A program made the translations under genes and the position numbers. Shown here one piece after another: positions 58,690 through 64,000 of a DNA stretch of 64,000 bases (the first letter of the stretch is position 1; every line of letters starts with the position of its first letter). The DNA is from Mariannaea sp. PMI_226 (Eukaryota; Ascomycota; Sordariomycetes; Hypocreales; Nectriaceae). A model generated the notes under the pieces. The model had not been told where the DNA came from. It did not search any database and saw only the letters and a program-made list of their open reading frames with translations. The stretch is taken from assembly GCA_024336345.1 (NCBI GenBank), contig JANFOG010000006.1, forward strand, positions 868,001-932,000. Direction: 5' to 3'.

Positions 58690-61111
58690 CTAAGGGGCGT
58701 TCGCCGATCCATTTAGAGGAATATTGTCCGAGGGGCTTTGTGGGATGGGCTGCTTGGCTCGAAGCGTCAAAGGGAAAGGGTACTCATCAGGATCCTCTTC
58801 CTCACTGCGTACAGTTGAATTAGCATATTGCGTATTGAAAGACTTTTCGTCATTGTGCAACGAAGAAAAAAGGGCCAAAAGTGAAAGGATGAGAAAATTC
58901 AACACTTACGGGAGCTTCCAGGCAACATAGTCTTCGGTGGTGAGGCCCTCGTGACCTTCCTGAATGCTAGCAAAGTCACCAGGAGTCATCATTCCTGTGC
59001 GATCTCGGGGAGAGCCCGGCACCGAGAATGGTCGAGAAATCTTCTGCTCCACGCCAGGGATGAAATCATCTTCCTCATCACCGGTGAAGGATGTGGGATA
59101 GGCTCGGCGGAGGGCCAATTGTCGGGCCTTAACATACTCCATACCCATCCGCTTCCAGTCGAGGAGATCGCTCAGTCGTTCCGTGCGGTTTCGCTGGTTG
59201 ATTCGCTGTCGTCGACTCTTTCCACAGAAATCAAACATAAAGGAAGTCAGCTGGTTGACGGAGTCATCAACCCCCTTGGTGCGACGGTCCACGATGTAGA
59301 TGCCGTAATCACTCGAGTTTTCAATGAGCTCCTCCATGTAGCAGCCGAATCCAGAAAGGTTAGTAGTGATGCTCGGGACACCCATAACGGTACATTCGGC
59401 CGGGGTATATCCCCAGGGCTCGTAGTAGGAAGAAAAGACGCCCAAGTGACAACCTCGAACGAAATCATCGTAGTCGAGAGGAAGGACGGGGTTGGATGAG
59501 TTGAGGAATTCAGGATGGAAAACAATCTTGACTCGGTCCGTGGGGTCGTTGAACAGCTGAACCCGTCTGATCTGATTCAAGACGGGGTCTTCGTGATCGT
59601 TGACCATATTGTGGGTAACGATAGGTGGGAGACCATGTCGCTTCATAGCAAAGAGGCGGCGGCGGAGCAGAACACGATCTTGTGCAGAGATGAGTTCCTT
59701 CTCATCAGGCATGGGGTCACCTTCATGCCACTTGAGCGATCGCTCGAAAATACGTCGCCCGATGCTTTGCTCAATGACATGAGTAGTGTCTCGAAGGGAC
59801 TTGATGACCGCTTGGCCCCTGAGGGCCTCGACAGTGAGCGAGGTCGTTTGTGCAGGCATGATGACGAAGGCCACGACCGTCGTTTTACTTCCAGCAGACT
59901 TGAGACGGTGGTTGAGGCGAGCCAGGGATTCAATGAACATGTCAACACCCTTATTTCGGAACTCGTATCGACCTGCGGTAAAGAAGTAGAGGGTATTATC
60001 GGGTTCAAAATCATAGTGTCCGTAGAAATGACCCCGTACAAAATCGTGGATCTTCTCCTTGGCTTGCTGATGGAGATTCTGAAATTCGTGAACAGCCGCG
60101 AACTTTGTGACGTTGAGGCCGTTGGGTAAAACGCCGTCGGGCTTTCGTTTCAGTAGATGCTCCGACTCAAAAGCGGTGATGTGAGAGACGGTAGTAAAGA
60201 CGTCGCAGGCATGGGCAGCAGCTCGCTCGATACAGTATCGGTGATAAATCCCCCGCTTTCCAGCTTCAGCGTCAACATCAAACCACTGGAGATTGTTGTA
60301 GAAGTCGACAGAACCGGCGCAGAGATAACGACCAAGAAGGGTAGCATGGGTGGTGAAGATGGTGGTGATGTCGATCCGGCGCTTCTTGCACAGGGGCAAT
60401 GCGACTCCGGCCAGCCACTCGTGGAAGTGTGCAATCACTGCCTTCTTCTTCTCATGAACGACGAACTGCCAAATGGTTAGTGATAAAGGTGCTGAAACTA
60501 GTACAATAGAATTTTACCTCTCCCAGGAACCAAGCGACCAGGTACCCGAAGACAATGGCCTCGTTGGTCTCATCATCGTTGGGAGGCGATGGAATGCTCG
60601 CGATGTTCCACAGGTCAGTCTTCCAGTCGTTCATGTGGCCATAAGCGGTCTTGGTGTCAAAAAGAATGACCCTGGGGGCACCCTCGATAAGCCATCGGCC
60701 GTATAGGATGCCGATTCCCCGATCCTTCATAGACTGAATAGTTGCAGCGATCTCGGGGTTCGTGGGCTCCATCTCCTCCACCTCGACAGCAGCCTGTAGT
60801 CGTCAGTATGTGTCAATGACGTAGCGGCAAGCACAGGGCGTGGTTGGGGAAAAATACATACCGACTGATGGTTAAGAGGACCGATCAAGGTATAGCGATC
60901 TCCATATTCAGCTGTCGTTACTGGAGCTTTTGACTTGATGACGGAATAGATACCACCGACTAGGGGAAAGAAGAAGATCAGGTTAGCGAAGGCGCATCCG
61001 ACAAGCAGAATGCGTCAAAGGCTCACCTCGATGAGCTACCTCAGTAGCAATCTCAAAGAGCAAGTGGTTCTTGATGTCACGCGTAGGCGCTTGCTCGTCC
61101 GTAGAACTCAT
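58690..61111 (-). CDS. gsy1: Glycogen synthase (GT3)
   Basis: UDP-glucose:glycogen glucosyltransferase of the cytosol, the rate-setting enzyme of glycogen synthesis. Exons on the minus strand: 61111-61027, 60959-60862, 60793-60518, 60465-58910 and 58804-58690. Introns are 67, 68, 52 and 105 nt with donors GTGAGC, GTATGT, GTAAAA and GTAAGT. The product is 709 residues (yeast Gsy1 is 708). The N terminus has [11 protein letters not shown] (29-39), part of the donor site. The GT-B catalytic E-x7-E motif is Glu502 and Glu510 ([10 protein letters not shown]). The glucose-6-phosphate-sensing arginine cluster spans 571-583 ([13 protein letters not shown]). C-terminal regulatory sites resemble yeast: Ser634 and Ser638 in RPFSVPGSP, and Thr647. 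The last exon adds an acidic then Pro-rich tail. Confidence 0.97.
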
Positions 61112-64000
61112 GGCGAGCTCGAAATTTTAGGACCGTTGAGCGTTGAGTAGTTGGAGGCTGATGATCTGATGGGAGCTGCCTTCAGGCCAAAGCACGGAGG
61201 CCAAGTGCAAAAGCAAGACAGAGGACGGAAGAGAGGATATTAAAGATGCTGAACGAAGGTGAAGCTGTAGAAGGCCTGGCAGAAGCCAATTGATGAGGAG
61301 TTGAATGGCTCAGGGCAAGGTTGGAGTTTTGGGGGGCGAGAGTTGGGAAGGAGGAGGTGATGGTTCGGTTGCGTCACTGGAGACACCGGAGACACTGGAA
61401 TCGGAGCTGAATGTAACGAGATCAGCGAGCGAACCAGGGCTTGATGAGCACAGAAAGCGGGCGGGGGTCGTTGCGCTACTGCTTCTCGGTACGTACAGCC
61501 CGGTGCAGGACCTTAGGTCGCCAAGTCGCACATGCGTATGCGCTAAATTGATGCGAGGGATGCTGAGCTAGACAGTGGACGTACCTAAGCTGGGTTGGCT
61601 GGGAACTAGCAATCATGTGCGTGCGAGGAGGTGATCACTGGAGACTCGATAATAGGCACTGGAAAATGGAGATGGCTTCACGGTTCGTGAAGGCGTAGAG
61701 AAAAGAAATGAAACAAGAGGGAGAAAATTAAGGATGATGCTTTAGCAGCAAGCACAGAAGATAAACAAGGACCAACAAAGGATAAATAAATGTCTACACA
61801 GATAAGAGTGAGACAAATGCGATAGTCTAAGCAGAAAGAAAAAAAAAAAAATCCAGACGCAAGGGTGGTCGTCAACAAGCGATCGATTGAGCAGCCCTTG
61901 CTTCCAAGCTAATAAGGCCGCGATCCCAAGCAGAAGTGAGGGGATAAGCAAGAGAGTGACGAACCGCCGACGGCCGGTGATTTGCTCAGTGGAGTTTCTT
62001 TGTTTTTCCTTTTTTGCCCCCATCGCCTTTTTTTGGGTTCCTTGTTGGAGGAGCGGGTAATGATAGCAGGCATCTGCAGCATGCAATCTGCATAGGTAGT
62101 ACTACGTACGAGTAGATCGTATCAGTGCTGGGAAAAAGCACCTACTTCGGAGGGTCTAGTGGGTCGCCCAGAGGATTGGGGGGCTCGGGAGCGCCCAGGG
62201 CTGACTTTTTCCAGGTGGATGAGCACCCAGACGGGCATGGGCTCTCCACCAACCACCCCAACGTCCGGCCAACTCCAAGTCCAACTCGCCGAGACTCTCC
62301 ACCTTTGAAGTTTTTCAGGTACAGATGGAGCATATCGTACGCGGTTTGACCTTGGTCATTACAGGAGATGAAAAAAAAAAAATAACAATTCATTTACGTA
62401 CAGGTAGGTAAGTTGGTAGCTAGGTAACCCTCTCATCTCCCCAGCTACTATGTAGTACGTATGCTATGTATGGTGGGGAATGCCCGTCTGTAGTTCCTCA
62501 TCAACAATCTACCCGCCAACATAGCTACAGTATTGTAAGTAATAACTCATCACATCTCAATTGCCTCAGCTGTCCAAGAGTTGAATTTTAGGCCCGGATC
62601 AGGAAATCATTTGGTAAACGCCACCTTATTTTGCCTCATGCCTAAACTGTGCACAACGTGGGTGGAGAAACTTCCTCTCTTGGACTTGAATGCGGCGCCT
62701 TCAGACCAAGGCCAGCGACTGTAACCTCAAAGATTTGTTGAAATTTCCGTTGAGATATCTTGAGGAAAAATTTTCCTTTCCTCTCTTCGCCACCTGCGTT
62801 TTGCTCCTTTCCATGCATTTGTGCAATGTGAAAGACCCTGGTCTGTTGCTGGGAGAGGAAATTTAGTCCATGTTTTTTTTTTTTTCTTTCTTGTTTTGCA
62901 TTTCGATTTAAACTCTAGGAACTCATTTAGCCTGCATTAACCACCACACACTCCCACTCAAGCTGGCCTTGATGAACACAACACCAAACCAGACTCCAAA
63001 CACTCACACACTGTACCAGCTGGACACACCCCAATTGGCTGATGATTGACATATGGTGACGGCCACGGCCCTCCATCATGCTTGTTTGCTTTTTCGATTG
63101 CTCGCATCTCGAGCACACCCATGCTCGTGGGTCTAGACCGGGATGACGACATGGAATGCGGGGGGAACCTCATCATACCAGGTCGACTCGTGCACCCCAC
63201 ATGCGCAGCTTTTGCGTCCTGAGTTGGTCTCACGTCTGGAGACTTGTCCTCGATTTCGGCCGAATCAAGATGGATCTCGAGGCCTTTTTTTAGTCGAATC
63301 CACAAGACCAGCACTTTGCACCTTAACTTCAGTGCCGCCGAGTTGTAGGAACCAACTCCATTATGCTAATGAAGCTTAAATCTTCACCTCCAGTGTTGGA
63401 GACATCGATGTGTTTTGTTCATGTCTGATGGAAGCAGACTTGATGAAATTTCTATAAACAAGTTTTTACCACTTCCTCATCCCCTACAATGGAGATATCA
63501 TTTTCCTCAATGTGATGTTCTCGAACCCCCAATGGGTACATGCGTATTCATTCTCCTGGACTCGCCTCGGCTCCATCGCAGGTCTCACCTGAACGTCCTT
63601 TGAGGCTGTCTCAAAATCTTCACTCCACTTGGTTTGTCCATCATATCGCTTAACTCACCAGGTCTCAACTTAGGTAAACTGGCAAGTCCCTTGGATGGGA
63701 AGTTGTCGAGCAGAAAGCGGAATATCATCGCCCTGAGGCGCATCGAAGTTATATATTTCGTAGCGCAATCTCACCAGTCACTTTACCAAAGAGATGGAAT
63801 CGATTCAACTCACAGATTACAACTATCTCCATCACCATACCCGAACAGTACACTACTCATTGGTAAAGTATTCATTCCATAGATATTGTTACTGATAGTA
63901 CATTGATCATTGGTAAATGCTCACTTAACCAACCGCGAACGTTTCTAGCGGGATGTGGGGGTTGCAACTCCGTTTTAATCCACTATCTTGATAGCGACTT
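61112..64000. other. Promoter of glycogen synthase and right-edge gene-free DNA
   Basis: 2.9 kb without a recognisable gene. An 88-residue frame at 61305-61571 lies in the presumed glycogen synthase leader and shows no family pattern. TACCTAC/GGTAGGTA words occur at 62400-62425; T-rich runs occur at 62873-62885. Confidence 0.5.

Noticed and set aside
61305..61571. 88-residue plus-strand frame in the glycogen synthase leader
   Set aside because: ATG start and mild codon-like look, but no family pattern and it lies antisense in the presumed promoter/5' UTR. Insufficient to call.

Overview
The window is nuclear DNA of a filamentous ascomycete, most likely a Sordariomycete and probably of the Hypocreales. 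The evidence is many short introns (about 54-110 nt) with GTRNGT-type donors and CTAAC/CTGAC/CTAAT branch sites, proteins of filamentous-fungal type (a Cyk3-like protein, a chromodomain/HDA-subunit-like protein, a germinal-centre kinase), and gene-poor stretches dotted with TACCTACC/GGTAGGTA words. The order assignment is inference. No viral, phage, CRISPR, rRNA, tRNA or recognisable transposon sequence was found.

Left end (1-2.2 kb): three tandem, same-strand genes for tiny cysteine proteins share one cysteine ruler (C-x8-C-x2-C-x13-C-x8/10-C-x15-C-x2-C). Each has a TATA box 133-143 bp before its ATG. A truncated fourth member may lie at the left edge. No function is known to me, and this is the least explained gene set in the window.

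Gene-dense block (2.5-33.5 kb): FAD/folate-type mitochondrial carrier (flx1, minus), the five-exon TOM complex gene tom7 (minus), U2 snRNP SF3B4/Hsh49 (plus), cohesin loader Mau2/Scc4 with a 475-residue Q-rich N-terminal extension (minus), cytokinesis protein Cyk3 (minus), a STE20/GCK-III kinase of the Sid1/Mst type (plus), the Rai1/DXO decapping nuclease (minus), a chromodomain protein with an HDA-subunit-2/3-like region and coiled coil (plus), cytochrome c oxidase subunit Cox6 (minus), and an ELO fatty-acid elongase (plus). Most are divergent or convergent pairs. Cyk3 and the septation-type kinase are divergent neighbours and both probably act in septum formation. Tom7, Flx1 and Cox6 serve mitochondria.

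Right half (33.5-64 kb): an F-box/LRR-like protein (36.98-38.96 kb) is followed by a 13.8-kb stretch without a supportable gene. This lies upstream of a Ser/Pro-rich protein of unknown function (52.78-53.98 kb). A 4.7-kb convergent gap and glycogen synthase (minus, 58.69-61.11 kb) follow, then 2.9 kb without a recognisable gene. The 13.8-kb stretch holds clusters of TGACTC words, E-box-like heptamers, a canonical G-quadruplex motif and microsatellites. It resembles an extended regulatory or non-coding-RNA region rather than decayed repeats.

All exon boundaries below were set by eye from splice signals, reading phase and family alignment from memory. No search was run.
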